A stretch of 64,000 bases of DNA, taken from assembly GCF_900104815.1 (NCBI RefSeq), contig NZ_FNTD01000004.1, forward strand, positions 2,682,501 through 2,746,500, in the 5' to 3' direction. The notes under the pieces were generated by a model. That model was not told where the DNA came from. It worked only from the letters and a program-made list of their open reading frames with translations, and did no database searches. Position 1 is the stretch's first letter; every line of letters starts with the position of its first letter. This DNA is from Streptomyces misionensis. Its GTDB lineage: Bacteria > Actinomycetota > Actinomycetes > Streptomycetales > Streptomycetaceae. Positions 49,892-60,119 of this stretch are shown here, in pieces. The translations under genes were made by a program, and so were the position numbers.

Positions 49892-51819
49892 TGGCCGGGC
49901 CCATGGGACGCATGATGGCCGGGGGGAGTCCCGACCAGCGGTCGATGGACTTCAAGGGGTCCGGCAAACGGCTGGTCGCCCAGTTCCGGCCCGAGCGGGC
50001 CACCGTCTGCCTGCTGCTGCTGTGCGTGGTCGTCAGCGTGACGCTGAGCGTGATCGGCCCGAAGATCCTGGGCAAGGCCACCGACCTGGTGTTCGCCGGC
50101 ATCATCGGCCGGCAGATGCCCGCCGGGGCCACCAAGGAGCAGGTGCTGGCCGGGATGCGGGCCGAGGGCAAGGGCTCCATCGCGGACATGCTCCAGAGCA
50201 CCGACTTCACGCCCGGCAAGGGCATCGACTTCGGCGCGGTCGGCGACGTGCTGCTGCTGGCGCTCGGCACCTTCCTCGTCGCCGGTCTGCTGATGGCCGT
50301 CGCCACCCGGCTGGTCAACCGGACGGTGAACCGCACGATGTACCGGCTGCGCGAGTCCGTGCAGACGAAGCTTTCGCGGCTGCCGCTGTCGTACTTCGAC
50401 AAGCGCCAGCGCGGCGAGGTGCTGTCGCGGGCCACCAACGACATCGACAACATCGGGCAGACGCTCCAGCAGTCGATGGGCCAGCTGATCAACTCGGTGC
50501 TGACCATCATCGGCGTGCTGGTGATGATGTTCTACGTCTCCTGGATCCTGGCGCTGGTCGCGCTGGTGACCGTGCCGCTGTCCTTCGTCGTCGCCACCCG
50601 GGTCGGCAAGCGTTCGCAGCCGCACTTCGTGCAGCAGTGGCGTTCGACGGGCGCGCTCAACGCCCATGTGGAGGAGATGTACACCGGGCACACGCTGGTG
50701 AAGGTGTTCGGGCGGCAGGAGGAGTCGGCGAAGCAGTTCGCCGAGCAGAACGAGGCGCTGTACGAGGCCGCGTTCAAGGCGCAGTTCAACAGCGGTGTGA
50801 TGCAGCCGCTGATGATGTTCGTGTCGAACCTGAACTACGTGCTGGTGGCGGTCGTCGGCGGGCTGCGGGTCGCGTCCGGCGCGCTGTCCATCGGTGATGT
50901 GCAGGCCTTCATCCAGTACTCGCGGCAGTTCTCGATGCCGCTGACGCAGGTCGCCTCCATGGCGAACCTGGTGCAGTCCGGCGTGGCCTCGGCCGAGCGG
51001 GTCTTCGAACTCCTGGACGCGGAGGAGCAGGAGGCGGACCCGGTGCCCGGCGAGCGGCCGGAACAGCTGCGCGGGCGCGTGGAGCTGGAGCACGTGTCCT
51101 TCCGGTACGACCCGGACAAGCCGCTGATCGAGGATCTCTCGCTCACGGTGGAACCCGGGCACACGGTGGCCATCGTGGGCCCCACGGGCGCCGGCAAGAC
51201 CACGCTGGTCAACCTGCTCATGCGGTTCTACGACGTCTCCGGCGGGCGGATCACCCTGGACGGGGTGGACGTGCGCCGGATGACCCGGGACGAACTGCGG
51301 TCCGGGATCGGCATGGTGCTCCAGGACACCTGGCTGTTCGGCGGCACCATCGCGGAGAACATCGCGTACGGCGCCTCCCGCGAGGTGACCCGGGGCGAGA
51401 TCGAGGAGGCCGCGCGGGCGGCGCACGCCGACCGGTTCGTCCGGACGCTGCCCGACGGGTACGACACCGTGATCGACGACGAGGGCACGGGGGTGAGCGC
51501 CGGTGAGAAGCAGCTCATCACCATCGCGCGCGCGTTCCTGTCCGACCCGGTGATCCTGGTCCTGGACGAGGCGACGAGTTCCGTGGACACCCGCACCGAG
51601 GTGCTGATCCAGAAGGCGATGGCCAAACTGGCCGCCGGGCGCACCTCGTTCGTGATCGCGCACCGGCTCTCCACGATCCGGGACGCGGACACGATCCTCG
51701 TCATGGAGAACGGCTCCATCGTCGAACAGGGCGCGCACGCCGACCTGCTGGCGGCGGGCGGGGCGTACGCCCGGCTGTACCAGGCGCAGTTCGCGCAGGC
51801 GGTGGCCGAGGTCGACTGA
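49891..51819 (+). CDS. Heterodimeric ABC exporter subunit 2 (degenerate signature)
   Basis: A 642-residue half-transporter with a longer N-terminus (MGRMMAGGSPDQRSMDFKGS) and an extended first extracytoplasmic loop (about 65-115). The ATPase has Walker A GPTGAGKTT and a normal catalytic Glu (VLDEATSSVD), but the signature is S536-AGEKQ instead of SGGQ. Together with subunit 1 this places both defects in the same composite ATP site, leaving the other fully active. It overlaps subunit 1 by one base and is followed by a terminator at 51832. Confidence 0.92.
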   Translation: MAGPMGRMMAGGSPDQRSMDFKGSGKRLVAQFRPERATVCLLLLCVVVSVTLSVIGPKILGKATDLVFAGIIGRQMPAGATKEQVLAGMRAEGKGSIADMLQSTDFTPGKGIDFGAVGDVLLLALGTFLVAGLLMAVATRLVNRTVNRTMYRLRESVQTKLSRLPLSYFDKRQRGEVLSRATNDIDNIGQTLQQSMGQLINSVLTIIGVLVMMFYVSWILALVALVTVPLSFVVATRVGKRSQPHFVQQWRSTGALNAHVEEMYTGHTLVKVFGRQEESAKQFAEQNEALYEAAFKAQFNSGVMQPLMMFVSNLNYVLVAVVGGLRVASGALSIGDVQAFIQYSRQFSMPLTQVASMANLVQSGVASAERVFELLDAEEQEADPVPGERPEQLRGRVELEHVSFRYDPDKPLIEDLSLTVEPGHTVAIVGPTGAGKTTLVNLLMRFYDVSGGRITLDGVDVRRMTRDELRSGIGMVLQDTWLFGGTIAENIAYGASREVTRGEIEEAARAAHADRFVRTLPDGYDTVIDDEGTGVSAGEKQLITIARAFLSDPVILVLDEATSSVDTRTEVLIQKAMAKLAAGRTSFVIAHRLSTIRDADTILVMENGSIVEQGAHADLLAAGGAYARLYQAQFAQAVAEVD

Positions 51820-51831
51820 CCGGAGGTCGGG

Positions 51832-51866
51832 AAGAGGGGGTCGTCGCGAGGCGGCCCCCTCTTTTC
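51832..51866 (+). terminator. Convergent terminator after the exporter operon
   Basis: AAGAGGGGG (51832-51840) pairs with CCCCCTCTT (51855-51863), followed by TTTC. It sits between the exporter and hrdA, which converge here, and can serve both strands. Confidence 0.8.
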
Positions 51867-51867
51867 G

Positions 51868-52908
51868 TCAGTCCAGGTAGCCCCTCAGCTGGTCCGCGTA
51901 GGCGTGGTCCCTGAGCTTGGCGAGGGTCTTGGACTCGATCTGGCGTATCCGTTCGCGGGTGACGCCGAAGAGGCGGCCGATCTCCTCCAGGGTGCGGGGG
52001 CGGCCGTCGAGGAGGCCGTAGCGCAGCTGTACGACCTTGCGCTCGCGCTCGCCCAGCGTGGACAGCACCGCCTCCAGGTGCTGCTTGAGCAGGAGGAACG
52101 CGGCGGACTCCACGGGGCTCGCGGCGTCGCCGTCCTCGATGAGGTCGCCGAGCGCCACGTCGTCCTCCTCGCCGACCGGGGCGTGCAGCGAGACCGGCTC
52201 CTGGGCGAGGCGCAGCACCTCGCCGACCCGCTCGGGCGGGAGGTCGAGGTGGGCGGCGACCTCCTCGGGCGTCGGTTCGTACCCCCGCTCCTGGAGCATC
52301 CGGCGCTGCACCCGTACCACCCGGTTGATCAGCTCCACGACGTGCACCGGCACGCGGATGGTGCGGGCCTGGTCGGCGAGGGCGCGGGACATGGCCTGGC
52401 GGATCCACCAGGTGGCGTAGGTGGAGAACTTGTAGCCGCGGGCGTAGTCGAACTTCTCCACGGCCCGGATGAGCCCGAGGTTGCCCTCCTGGACGAGGTC
52501 GAGCATGGTCAGCCCGCGTCCCACGTACCGCTTGGCGACGGACACGACGAGCCGCAGGTTGGCCTCGATCAGCCGTCGCTTGGCCACCCGCCCCATGACC
52601 ACCAGCCGGTCCAGGTCGTGCGCCAGCCCGCTGTCCAGGTCGGGGGTGCTGCCCAGCTTCTCCTCCGCGAACAGGCCGGCCTCCACCCGGCGGGCGAGTT
52701 CGACCTCCTCGGCGGCGGTGAGCAGCGGGATGCGGCCGATCTCGCGCAGGTACTGCCGGAACAGGTCGGCGGTGGGCCCCCCGTTCTCCGGATGCAGGGG
52801 AGCACGGCCCTGCGGGGGAACGGCCACGAGGAGGTCCGGGTCCGCGTCCGGTTCGTCCGCGCGGGCGCCGGTGCTGCTGTCGGCGGGGGTGAGGGTCTGG
52901 GTCTGCAC
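51868..52908 (-). CDS. hrdA: RNA polymerase sigma factor HrdA
   Basis: A 346-residue sigma-70 factor of the Hrd group. Region 1.2 ([28 protein letters not shown]), region 2 ([35 protein letters not shown], then [25 protein letters not shown]), region 3 and region 4 ([38 protein letters not shown]) are all complete. HrdB-type acidic N-terminal extension is absent. Its place between an ABC exporter and dnaG matches hrdA (SCO2465) of S. coelicolor. The GTG at 52908 has GGAGG eight bases upstream; an upstream GTG at 52932 has none. HrdA is dispensable in the strains studied, with a role in stress or development suggested. Confidence 0.88.
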   Translation of the reverse strand: MQTQTLTPADSSTGARADEPDADPDLLVAVPPQGRAPLHPENGGPTADLFRQYLREIGRIPLLTAAEEVELARRVEAGLFAEEKLGSTPDLDSGLAHDLDRLVVMGRVAKRRLIEANLRLVVSVAKRYVGRGLTMLDLVQEGNLGLIRAVEKFDYARGYKFSTYATWWIRQAMSRALADQARTIRVPVHVVELINRVVRVQRRMLQERGYEPTPEEVAAHLDLPPERVGEVLRLAQEPVSLHAPVGEEDDVALGDLIEDGDAASPVESAAFLLLKQHLEAVLSTLGERERKVVQLRYGLLDGRPRTLEEIGRLFGVTRERIRQIESKTLAKLRDHAYADQLRGYLD

Positions 52909-53049
52909 GAGGGCGACCTCCAGGATGTTCACCGGACTCGGGCACCCCCAACAGTGTGGGGTACGACACATCGCTCCCACGAGGGGCGTGCGATGACTTT
53001 TTGCATCCGGTCCGTGACCCGCTGCTGACGACCGCCGGTCGGCAGCTGC

Positions 53050-54957
53050 TCAGAGCGCCTCCGCGCCCCGCGCCCGCAGGGACTGGTCGTACTGCTGGAG
53101 GACCCACATCTCGTTCTGGACCGCGGCCAGTTGGGCCGGGTCGCCGCCGGCGGACAGCCGGGTCATCTGGTACTCGATGTCGCGGATGCGGCGTTCCACG
53201 GCGCGGCGGCGGATCTGGACCAGGACCGTGCCGGCGTAGGTCTCGTCCACGGTGCGGCGCAGGATCGGTTCGACGGCCAGTTCGGTGACCATGGCGCGCA
53301 CGGTGTCGTCCGGCGCGGCCTCGCGGACGCGGACCAGGTACTCCTGCGGGTCGGCCACCCCGTACTCCGCGCCGCCCGCCTCCGCGATGGCCTGGCGTAC
53401 GGCGGCGTAGGGCGGGGCGGTGAACTCGTCCACCCCGTAGGCGTCGAACGCCGGGGAGACCAACTCGGGGCGCTGGAGGGCGAGTTTGAGCAGTTCGCGT
53501 TCGGCGGCGTACACCGGGTTGCGCAGTGTGAGGGCCGGGCCGGAGTTCGCCGGGCGCGGGGCCGACGCCCACTGCTGCTCCGGGCCGCGCGGGCGCTCCT
53601 GCTGGGGGCCCCTGCCGCCCCGGTCCCGGGCCCAGCGGGCCAGCTGGGCCACCCGGCGGACCACGAACTGGGTGTCCAGGATGCCCAGCAGCCCGGCCAG
53701 CTCCACCGCGACCTCGTGCTGCGCGCCGCTGTTCTTGATCCGGGCCACGATCGGCGCCGCCTCGTCGAGCGCGGCGGCCCGCCCCCCGGAGGTGTCCAGG
53801 TCGTACCGGCTCACGATCTGCCGCAGCGCGAACTCGAACAGCGGGGTGCGGGGTTCGACCAGGTCGGCCACCGCCTCGTCGCCCTTGGCCAGGCGCAGCT
53901 CGCACGGGTCCATGCCGTCCGGCGCGATCGCGATGTACGTCTCGGCGGCGAACTTCTGGTCGTCCTCGAACGCGCGCAGGGCGGCCTTCTGCCCGGCCGC
54001 GTCGCCGTCGAAGGTGAAGATCACCCGCGCCGATCCGTTGTCCATCAGCAGCCGGCGCAGGATCTTGATGTGCTCGCCGCCGAAAGCCGTGCCGCAGGTC
54101 GCGATGGCCGTGGTCACCCCGGCGAGGTGGCAGGCCATGACGTCGGTGTAGCCCTCGACCACCACCGCCCGGCTGGCCTTCGCGATCTCCTTCTTCGCCA
54201 GGTCGATGCCGTACAGGACCTGCGACTTCTTGTAGATCGCGGTCTCGGGGGTGTTCAGGTACTTGGGGCCGTTGTCCGACTCGTAGAGCTTGCGCGCGCC
54301 GAAGCCGACGACGTCGCCGCCGATGTCCCGGATCGGCCACATCAGCCGGCCCCGGAAGCGGTCGATGGGCCCGCGCCGGCCCTCCTGGGCCAGGCCGGAG
54401 AGGATCAGTTCCTTGTCGCTGAAGCCCTTGCCGCGCAGGTAGCGGGTGAGGTGGTCCCAGCCCTGGGGGCTGTACCCGACGCCGAAGTGCACCGCCGCGG
54501 CCTGGTCGAAGCCGCGCTCGGCGAGGAAGACCCGGCCGGTCTCCGCCTCGGGGCTGGTGGCCAGCTGCTCGGCGTACCACTGCGCGGCGATCTTGTGCGC
54601 CTCGACCAGCCGGATCCGCTCGCCGCGCTGGTGGGCCGGGTTGTACCCGCCCTCCTCGTAGCGCAGCGTGATCCCGGCCTGGGCGGCGAGCCGCTCCACC
54701 GCCTCCGAGAAGGAGAGGTGGTCCACCTTCATCACGAAGGTGATGGTGTCGCCGCCCTCCTGGCAGCCGAAGCAGTGGAAGAGTCCCTTGCTGGGGCTGA
54801 CCTGGAAGGACGGCGACTTCTCGTCGTGGAACGGGCACAGCCCCTTGAGGTTGCCGCCGCCCGCGTTGCGCAGCTGGAGGTATTCGGAGACCACGGCGTC
54901 GATCGGGACCGCGTCCCGTACCGCCTTCACGTCCTCGTCGTTGATCCGTCCTGCCAC
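53050..54957 (-). CDS. dnaG: DNA primase
   Basis: A 635-residue primase making RNA primers at the replication fork. An N-terminal CHC2 zinc domain (CPFHDEKSPSF, then FHCFGCQ at 41-65), the catalytic core (about 120-430) with Toprim motifs VVVEGYTDVMACH and FTFDGDAAGQKA, and a C-terminal helicase-binding part (about 450-635) are present. Length is normal. The GTG start is followed by the usual actinobacterial AGRINDEDVKAVRDAVPID. It is 46 bases from the FAD-oxidoreductase gene on the same strand and 141 bases before hrdA. Confidence 0.96.
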   Translation of the reverse strand: MAGRINDEDVKAVRDAVPIDAVVSEYLQLRNAGGGNLKGLCPFHDEKSPSFQVSPSKGLFHCFGCQEGGDTITFVMKVDHLSFSEAVERLAAQAGITLRYEEGGYNPAHQRGERIRLVEAHKIAAQWYAEQLATSPEAETGRVFLAERGFDQAAAVHFGVGYSPQGWDHLTRYLRGKGFSDKELILSGLAQEGRRGPIDRFRGRLMWPIRDIGGDVVGFGARKLYESDNGPKYLNTPETAIYKKSQVLYGIDLAKKEIAKASRAVVVEGYTDVMACHLAGVTTAIATCGTAFGGEHIKILRRLLMDNGSARVIFTFDGDAAGQKAALRAFEDDQKFAAETYIAIAPDGMDPCELRLAKGDEAVADLVEPRTPLFEFALRQIVSRYDLDTSGGRAAALDEAAPIVARIKNSGAQHEVAVELAGLLGILDTQFVVRRVAQLARWARDRGGRGPQQERPRGPEQQWASAPRPANSGPALTLRNPVYAAERELLKLALQRPELVSPAFDAYGVDEFTAPPYAAVRQAIAEAGGAEYGVADPQEYLVRVREAAPDDTVRAMVTELAVEPILRRTVDETYAGTVLVQIRRRAVERRIRDIEYQMTRLSAGGDPAQLAAVQNEMWVLQQYDQSLRARGAEAL

Positions 54958-55003
54958 GGATGAATTCTACGGGGCGCGCGGACGGTCCCGGGGCGGCCGG
55001 GGC

Positions 55004-56269
55004 TCAGGGGAGCAGGCGGTCCAGGGGCACGTGGGGGTCGGCGAGCGCGTCCGTGTCGACCCGGCTCCGGGCGCGCACCAGCTTCTGGATCGGCTCCGTG
55101 ACGTTCCACACGTTCACGTTCATCCCGGCCAGCACCCTGCCCTCCCGCAGCCAGAACGCGATGAACTCGCGCCGGCCCATGTCGCCCCGGATGACCACCT
55201 GGTCGTACGTGCCCGGCGGCGCCCACCCGCTGTACTCCATGCCCAGGTCGTACTGGTCGGTGAAGAAGTACGGCACCCGGTCGTACACCGAGTCCTGTCC
55301 GAGCATCGAGCGCGCGGCGGCCGGTCCGCCGTTGAGCGCGTTGGCCCAGTGCTCGACCCGGATCCGCTCGTCGAACAGTGCCAGCGGGAAGGCGGCGACG
55401 TCCCCGGCCGCGTGGATGTCGGGGTCGGAGGTGCGCAGCCGCTCGTCCACCACGATGCCGCCGCCGCGTGCCCGCTCGGCGATCTCCAGGCCCGCGGCCT
55501 GGGCGAGCGCGACCCGGGGGGTGGCGCCGATCGCCGCGAGGACGTCGTGCGCCGGGTGCTCCTCGCCGTCGTCGGTGCGCACGGCGAGGACCATGCCGTC
55601 CTGGCCGACGATCTCGGTGAGCCGGCGCCCGAAGTGGAAGCGGACCCCGTGCTCGCGGTGCAGCTGGGCGAAGACGTTGCCCAGCTCGGGGCCGAGCACG
55701 CCGTGCAGCGGGGTCGGCTCCGGTTCGATCACCGTGACCTCCGCGCCGTACTCGCGGGCCGCCGCGGCGATCTCCAGGCCGATCCAGCCGGCGCCGGCGA
55801 TCACCAGGTGTCCGTTGTCCCGGCCGAGGGAGGCCAGCACGCCCTTGAGCCGTTCGGCGTGGGCGAGGCGGCGCAGATGGTGCACGCCGGCCAGGTCGGT
55901 GCCGGGGATGTCCAGGCGGCGGGGCTCGGCGCCGGTCGCGAGGAGCAGCTTGTCGTAGCGGACGAGGGTGCCGTCGTCGCCGTAGCGCACCGTCTTGGCC
56001 GTACGGTCGATGCGGTCGACGCTCTGGCCGAGGTGCAGCTCGATGTCGTTGCGCGCGTACCAGGCGGGCTCGTGCACGAAGACGCTGTCGCGCTCCTCCT
56101 TGCCGAGCAGGAAGCCCTTGGACAGCGGCGGGCGCTCGTAGGGGTGGTCGCGTTCGTCGCAGATCAGTATCACCCTGCCGGTGAAGCCTTCCGCGCGGAG
56201 CGTCTCGGCCGCCTTCGCTCCCGCGAGACCACCGCCGACGATCACGAATGTCTGATCCGCGTCGACCAC
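55004..56269 (-). CDS. FAD-dependent oxidoreductase, ferredoxin-reductase type
   Basis: A 421-residue flavoprotein of the BphA4/AIF family. FAD motifs are IVGGGLAGAKAAE at the N-terminus and DIHAAGDVAAFPL near 280; the NADH motif is IAGAGWIGLEIAAAARE near 155; the C-terminal reductase domain is at about 330-421 (FFTDQYDLGMEYSGW). These proteins pass electrons from NADH to a ferredoxin for P450 or dioxygenase partners. No ferredoxin or P450 gene is adjacent, so its partner is elsewhere. AGGAGG precedes the GTG at 56269. It lies between dnaG and dgt, all on one strand. Confidence 0.92.
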   Translation of the reverse strand: MVDADQTFVIVGGGLAGAKAAETLRAEGFTGRVILICDERDHPYERPPLSKGFLLGKEERDSVFVHEPAWYARNDIELHLGQSVDRIDRTAKTVRYGDDGTLVRYDKLLLATGAEPRRLDIPGTDLAGVHHLRRLAHAERLKGVLASLGRDNGHLVIAGAGWIGLEIAAAAREYGAEVTVIEPEPTPLHGVLGPELGNVFAQLHREHGVRFHFGRRLTEIVGQDGMVLAVRTDDGEEHPAHDVLAAIGATPRVALAQAAGLEIAERARGGGIVVDERLRTSDPDIHAAGDVAAFPLALFDERIRVEHWANALNGGPAAARSMLGQDSVYDRVPYFFTDQYDLGMEYSGWAPPGTYDQVVIRGDMGRREFIAFWLREGRVLAGMNVNVWNVTEPIQKLVRARSRVDTDALADPHVPLDRLLP

Positions 56270-56373
56270 TTGTCTGCCTCCTCGTAAGGGTGCCGCCACA
56301 TGCGAGCGTCCCGCACCGGGCGTGCTGCGGGAAGGGGGAGTGACCCGATCAGGCCACCGGTGACACGTTCCTC

Positions 56374-57648
56374 TCACATGTGCCCCGTCAGTCTCGCGTG
56401 CAGCGAGAGCGCGGAGGCGTCGGTGAGGGACGCGATCTGGTCGACGATCACCCGCTTGCGCGCGTGGTCGTCGGACGCCTTGTCGAACAGGGCGCGGAAC
56501 TGCGGGTCCAGGCCGTCCGGGGCGCGGGCGGTGAGCGCCTCGGCCAGCTCGGCGACGATGACCCGCTGGTCGGCGCGGAGCCGCTCCTGCTCGGCGCGCT
56601 GCATCACGTACCGGTCGGCGACCGCCTTGAGCACCGCGCACTCCGTCCGGGTCGCGCGGGGTACGACCAGTTCGGCGCCGTAGCGGGTGAGCCGGCCGCT
56701 GCCGTACGCGGCGCGCGTGGCGCCCTCGGCGGCCAGGCAGAAGCGGCCGATGAGCTGGCTGGTGGCGTCCTTGAGCCGGGCCTGGGCGACCGCGCTGCCG
56801 TCGTAGCCGTGCGGCCACCACTCGGCGGCCTGGAGGCGGTCGAGGGCCTCGGCGAGTTCGGCGGGATCGGTGTCCGCGGGGACGTAGCGGCCGACGGCCA
56901 CCTCGAACACCGCCTGCCGTTCGGGCTCGGCGTACAGGCAGTTGGGGTCGATGTGGCCGGCGTGCAGGCCGTCCTCGACGTCGTGCACCGAGTAGGCCAC
57001 GTCGTCGGACCAGTCCATGACCTGTGCCTCGAAGCAGGTGCGGAGGCCGGGGGCCTCGGCCCTGACCCAGTCGAAGACCGGGCGGTCGTCCTCGTACACC
57101 CCGAACTTCGCGGAGGCCGGGTCGGTCGGGTGGGCGCCGCGCGGCCAGGGGTACTTGGTGGCGGCGTCGAGGGTGGCGCGGGTGAGGTTGAGGCCGACGG
57201 AGCCCTCCGCGGTGAACCGCTTGGGTTCGATGCGGGTGAGCAGCCGCAGGGACTGGGCGTTGCCCTCGAAGCCGCCGCAGTCGTCCGCGAACTCGTTCAG
57301 CGCCGCTTCGCCGTTGTGGCCGAAGGGCGGGTGGCCCAGGTCGTGGGAGAGGCAGGCCGCCTCGACCAGATCGGGGTCGCAGCCGAGGGCGGCGCCCAGT
57401 TCCCGGCCGACCTGGGCGCACTCCAGGGAGTGGGTGAGCCGGGTGCGGGGGCTGGCGTCCCAGGCCTGGCTGTGGCTGCCCGGGGTGACGACCTGGGTCT
57501 TGCCGGCGAGGCGGCGCAGCGCGGCGGAGTGCAGGACGCGGGCCCGGTCCCGCTGGAAGGCGGTGCGCCCCGGGCGTTTGTCGGGCTCGGGGGCCCAGCG
57601 CTCCAGGGCGGCGGGACCGTAGGGATCGGGGGGTGCGCTGCCTGCCAT
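56374..57648 (-). CDS. dgt: Deoxyguanosinetriphosphate triphosphohydrolase-like protein
   Basis: A 424-residue HD-domain dNTPase that splits dNTPs into nucleoside and triphosphate. The HD motif is present: [16 protein letters not shown] supplies the first His, and [16 protein letters not shown] the HD pair; [18 protein letters not shown] follows. Length is right for the Dgt family. It is upstream of the FAD oxidoreductase and dnaG on the same strand, a placement seen in other streptomycetes. The ATG at 57648 begins [25 protein letters not shown] is the only ribosome-like site. Confidence 0.93.
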   Translation of the reverse strand: MAGSAPPDPYGPAALERWAPEPDKRPGRTAFQRDRARVLHSAALRRLAGKTQVVTPGSHSQAWDASPRTRLTHSLECAQVGRELGAALGCDPDLVEAACLSHDLGHPPFGHNGEAALNEFADDCGGFEGNAQSLRLLTRIEPKRFTAEGSVGLNLTRATLDAATKYPWPRGAHPTDPASAKFGVYEDDRPVFDWVRAEAPGLRTCFEAQVMDWSDDVAYSVHDVEDGLHAGHIDPNCLYAEPERQAVFEVAVGRYVPADTDPAELAEALDRLQAAEWWPHGYDGSAVAQARLKDATSQLIGRFCLAAEGATRAAYGSGRLTRYGAELVVPRATRTECAVLKAVADRYVMQRAEQERLRADQRVIVAELAEALTARAPDGLDPQFRALFDKASDDHARKRVIVDQIASLTDASALSLHARLTGHM

Positions 57649-57830
57649 GCTCCGACAGTAAGCGCCGCGGGTGACAAACGGGGGGTGCCGGGTGGCCCAG
57701 TCGGACGGCGCGTTGGGGAATCCGGCCGCCGCGGCGAAGCGGAATCGCACACCGGAGCGAACCGGATCGGCGCGGGCGGCGTCCTCCATGGTCGGAACCG
57801 GACTCCGGAATCCGTAGCGAGGGGGGCTGT

Positions 57831-58532
57831 ATGAGGATCCGTCGACCGCGGCTGCCGCGCACGCGCGCCGGGCAGCGGCGGCTGGTGCAGGCCGCGATGG
57901 CCGCCTGTGTGCTGGCGCTGGCCCCGGCCACCTGGCTGTTCACGTCCACGGCGGACCGGCTGCGCACGGTGGCCGACGTGCCGTCGGCGCCGGTCGCGGT
58001 GGTGTTCGGAGCCGGGCTGTGGAACGGCGGGCCCTCGCCGTACCTGGCGCACCGGCTGGACGCGGCGGCGGCGCTGTACCACGCGGGCCGGGTCAGGGCC
58101 GTGCTGGTCACCGGGGACAACAGCCGCAAGGACTACGACGAGCCGGACGCCATGCGCGCCTACCTCACCCGGCACGGGGTGCCGGGCGGGAAAGTCGTGC
58201 GCGACTACGCCGGGTTCGACACCTGGGACTCCTGTGTGCGGGCCCGGAAGATCTTCGGCGTCGACCGCGCGGTGCTGGTCAGCCAGGGCTTCCACATCCG
58301 CCGGGCGGTGGCGCTGTGCGAGGCGGCGGGGGTGGACTCCTACGGCGTCGGGGTCGACGCCAAGCACGACGCGACCTGGTACTACGGCGGCGCGCGCGAG
58401 GTGTTCGCGGCGGGCAAGGCGGCACTGGACGTGGTGTTCCGGCCGGACCCGACGTTCCTCGGGCCCCGGGAGCAGGGGATCGCCAAGGCGCTGGCGGCGT
58501 CCGGGGGTCCGGACCGGCGCGGGGACGGCTGA
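57831..58532 (+). CDS. SanA/YdcF-like DUF218 membrane protein
   Basis: A 233-residue protein with one N-terminal membrane helix (about 20-40, [17 protein letters not shown]) and an extracellular DUF218/ElyC-SanA-YdcF domain (about 50-210). Markers are [51 protein letters not shown] and [21 protein letters not shown], all close to E. coli SanA, which affects vancomycin resistance of the envelope at high temperature. In actinobacteria the role may be in peptidoglycan precursor recycling but is unproven. GAGGGGGG precedes the ATG. The next gene follows after two bases, so they form an operon. Confidence 0.92.
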   Translation: MRIRRPRLPRTRAGQRRLVQAAMAACVLALAPATWLFTSTADRLRTVADVPSAPVAVVFGAGLWNGGPSPYLAHRLDAAAALYHAGRVRAVLVTGDNSRKDYDEPDAMRAYLTRHGVPGGKVVRDYAGFDTWDSCVRARKIFGVDRAVLVSQGFHIRRAVALCEAAGVDSYGVGVDAKHDATWYYGGAREVFAAGKAALDVVFRPDPTFLGPREQGIAKALAASGGPDRRGDG

Positions 58533-58534
58533 GC

Positions 58535-60022
58535 GTGGAGATCACGGATCTGACGCCCGCCGAGCGGCGGGTCCGGGACGCCTTTCCGCTCGGCGAGGGG
58601 GTCGACCTGCGGGAGCGGCCCGACTCCCCCGAGGACGCGGACGACGATCCCGCGCGGGGCGCCGGATGGGGGCCCGAGCGCACCCTGCGGGCCGAGTTCC
58701 TGCGCGAGTTGCTGCTGACCGGGCCGGTACGGGAGGGCCGTACGGCCGGCCTGAAGGTGACGGGCGCCCGCGTCACCGGCCGCCTCGACCTCCGGTACGG
58801 CACCGTCGCCCACCCGGTGCGGCTGCGCTCCTGCCACTTCGAGCAGGCGCCGGACCTGTACGGGGCGCGGGTGGGCGCCCTGGTCCTCAGCGACTCGGTG
58901 CTGCCGGGGCTGACGGCCGGGGCGCTGCGCGCCGACGGGGTCCTGCGGATCACCTGCTGCCGGTTCACGGGACCGGTGCGGCTGCAAGGGGCCAAGCTGG
59001 CGGGGGCGTTCTTCGCCAACGGCGCGCGGCTGGGCACGCCCGGCGAGACCCCGGCGGAGCCCGTGCTCCAGCTCAACCACGCGGAGGTGGGCACGGACGT
59101 CTGGGCGCCGGGGCTGGTGGCGCACGGCAGGGTGCAGCTGAACGGAGCCGTCGTCGGCGGGCAGGTGAACCTCAACGACGCGGTGCTGGACGCCCCCGGC
59201 GACACCGCGCTGCACGCCGAGGTCCTGGCGGTCGGCACCGATCTGCACGCGATGCGGCTGCGCGTCCGCGGCCGGGTCAATCTGGGCGGCGCCCGCATCC
59301 CCCGCCAGCTCAACCTGGCGCACGCGCGGCTCGCCAACCCGGGCGGGCAGGCGCTGCGCGCCAGCAGCGGCGTCATCGGGGAGCTGTGGCTGCGGGAGGC
59401 CGCGCCGATCGAGGGGACCGTCAATCTGCGCCGCGCGCAGCTCGATCTGCTGCACGTGCCGCCCGGGGTGTGGCCGGACCGGGTGCAACTCGACGGGCTG
59501 GCCTACCGGGTGCTCACCCCGCACCTGCCCGCCGAGCAGCGGCTGCCGCTGCTGGAGCGCGAACCGGACGGCTATCTCCCGCAACCCTACGAGCAGTTGA
59601 CCACGGCGTACCGCACGGTGGGGGACGACGCCGCGGCCCGCACCGTCCAGCTGGCCAAGCTGCGCCGGCACCGCCGCACCCTGCCGCCGTACGCCCGGCT
59701 GTGGGGCTGCCTCCAGGACGCGGCCGTCGGCTACGGCTTCCGCCCGATGCGTGCCGCGGGCTGGCTGCTGCTCCTGCTGTGCACGGGCACCCTGGTCTTC
59801 GCCCTGCACCACCCGCCGGCCCTCAAACCGTCCGGGGCGCCCGCCTTCAACCCGCTCTTCTACACCCTCGACCTGCTGCTCCCCGTCATCGACTTCGGCC
59901 AGGAACCGGCGTTCGCCCCGCGCGGCGCCTACCAGTGGCTGTCCTTTCTGCTGATCGCCCTGGGCTGGGTCCTGGCGACGACGATCGCGGCGGGCATCAC
60001 GCGCTCGCTGAACCGGCAGTAG
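58535..60022 (+). CDS. Beta-helix repeat protein with C-terminal membrane helices
   Basis: A 495-residue protein. Residues about 65-310 are made of short repeats of the pattern V-x-G-x-(V/L)-x-L-x-(G/N)-A (VTGARVTGRLDLRYG, LRRAQLDLLHV, VRGRVNLGGARIPRQLNLAH), which predicts a right-handed beta-helix like pentapeptide-repeat proteins or bactofilins. Two membrane helices follow at about 405-425 and 468-490. The repeat domain should be cytosolic. Homologues are annotated oxidoreductase without support; I see no cofactor motif. The GTG is two bases after the SanA stop. Confidence 0.8.
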   Translation: MEITDLTPAERRVRDAFPLGEGVDLRERPDSPEDADDDPARGAGWGPERTLRAEFLRELLLTGPVREGRTAGLKVTGARVTGRLDLRYGTVAHPVRLRSCHFEQAPDLYGARVGALVLSDSVLPGLTAGALRADGVLRITCCRFTGPVRLQGAKLAGAFFANGARLGTPGETPAEPVLQLNHAEVGTDVWAPGLVAHGRVQLNGAVVGGQVNLNDAVLDAPGDTALHAEVLAVGTDLHAMRLRVRGRVNLGGARIPRQLNLAHARLANPGGQALRASSGVIGELWLREAAPIEGTVNLRRAQLDLLHVPPGVWPDRVQLDGLAYRVLTPHLPAEQRLPLLEREPDGYLPQPYEQLTTAYRTVGDDAAARTVQLAKLRRHRRTLPPYARLWGCLQDAAVGYGFRPMRAAGWLLLLLCTGTLVFALHHPPALKPSGAPAFNPLFYTLDLLLPVIDFGQEPAFAPRGAYQWLSFLLIALGWVLATTIAAGITRSLNRQ

Positions 60023-60119
60023 GAACCGGGCGGGGAGGCGATGTCCTCCGGCGGCCGGTGTCGCGGTCGAACCGGCGCCGCCCCGCGCCCGGGCGGGTGC
60101 GGGGCGGCGGCCGTGACCG

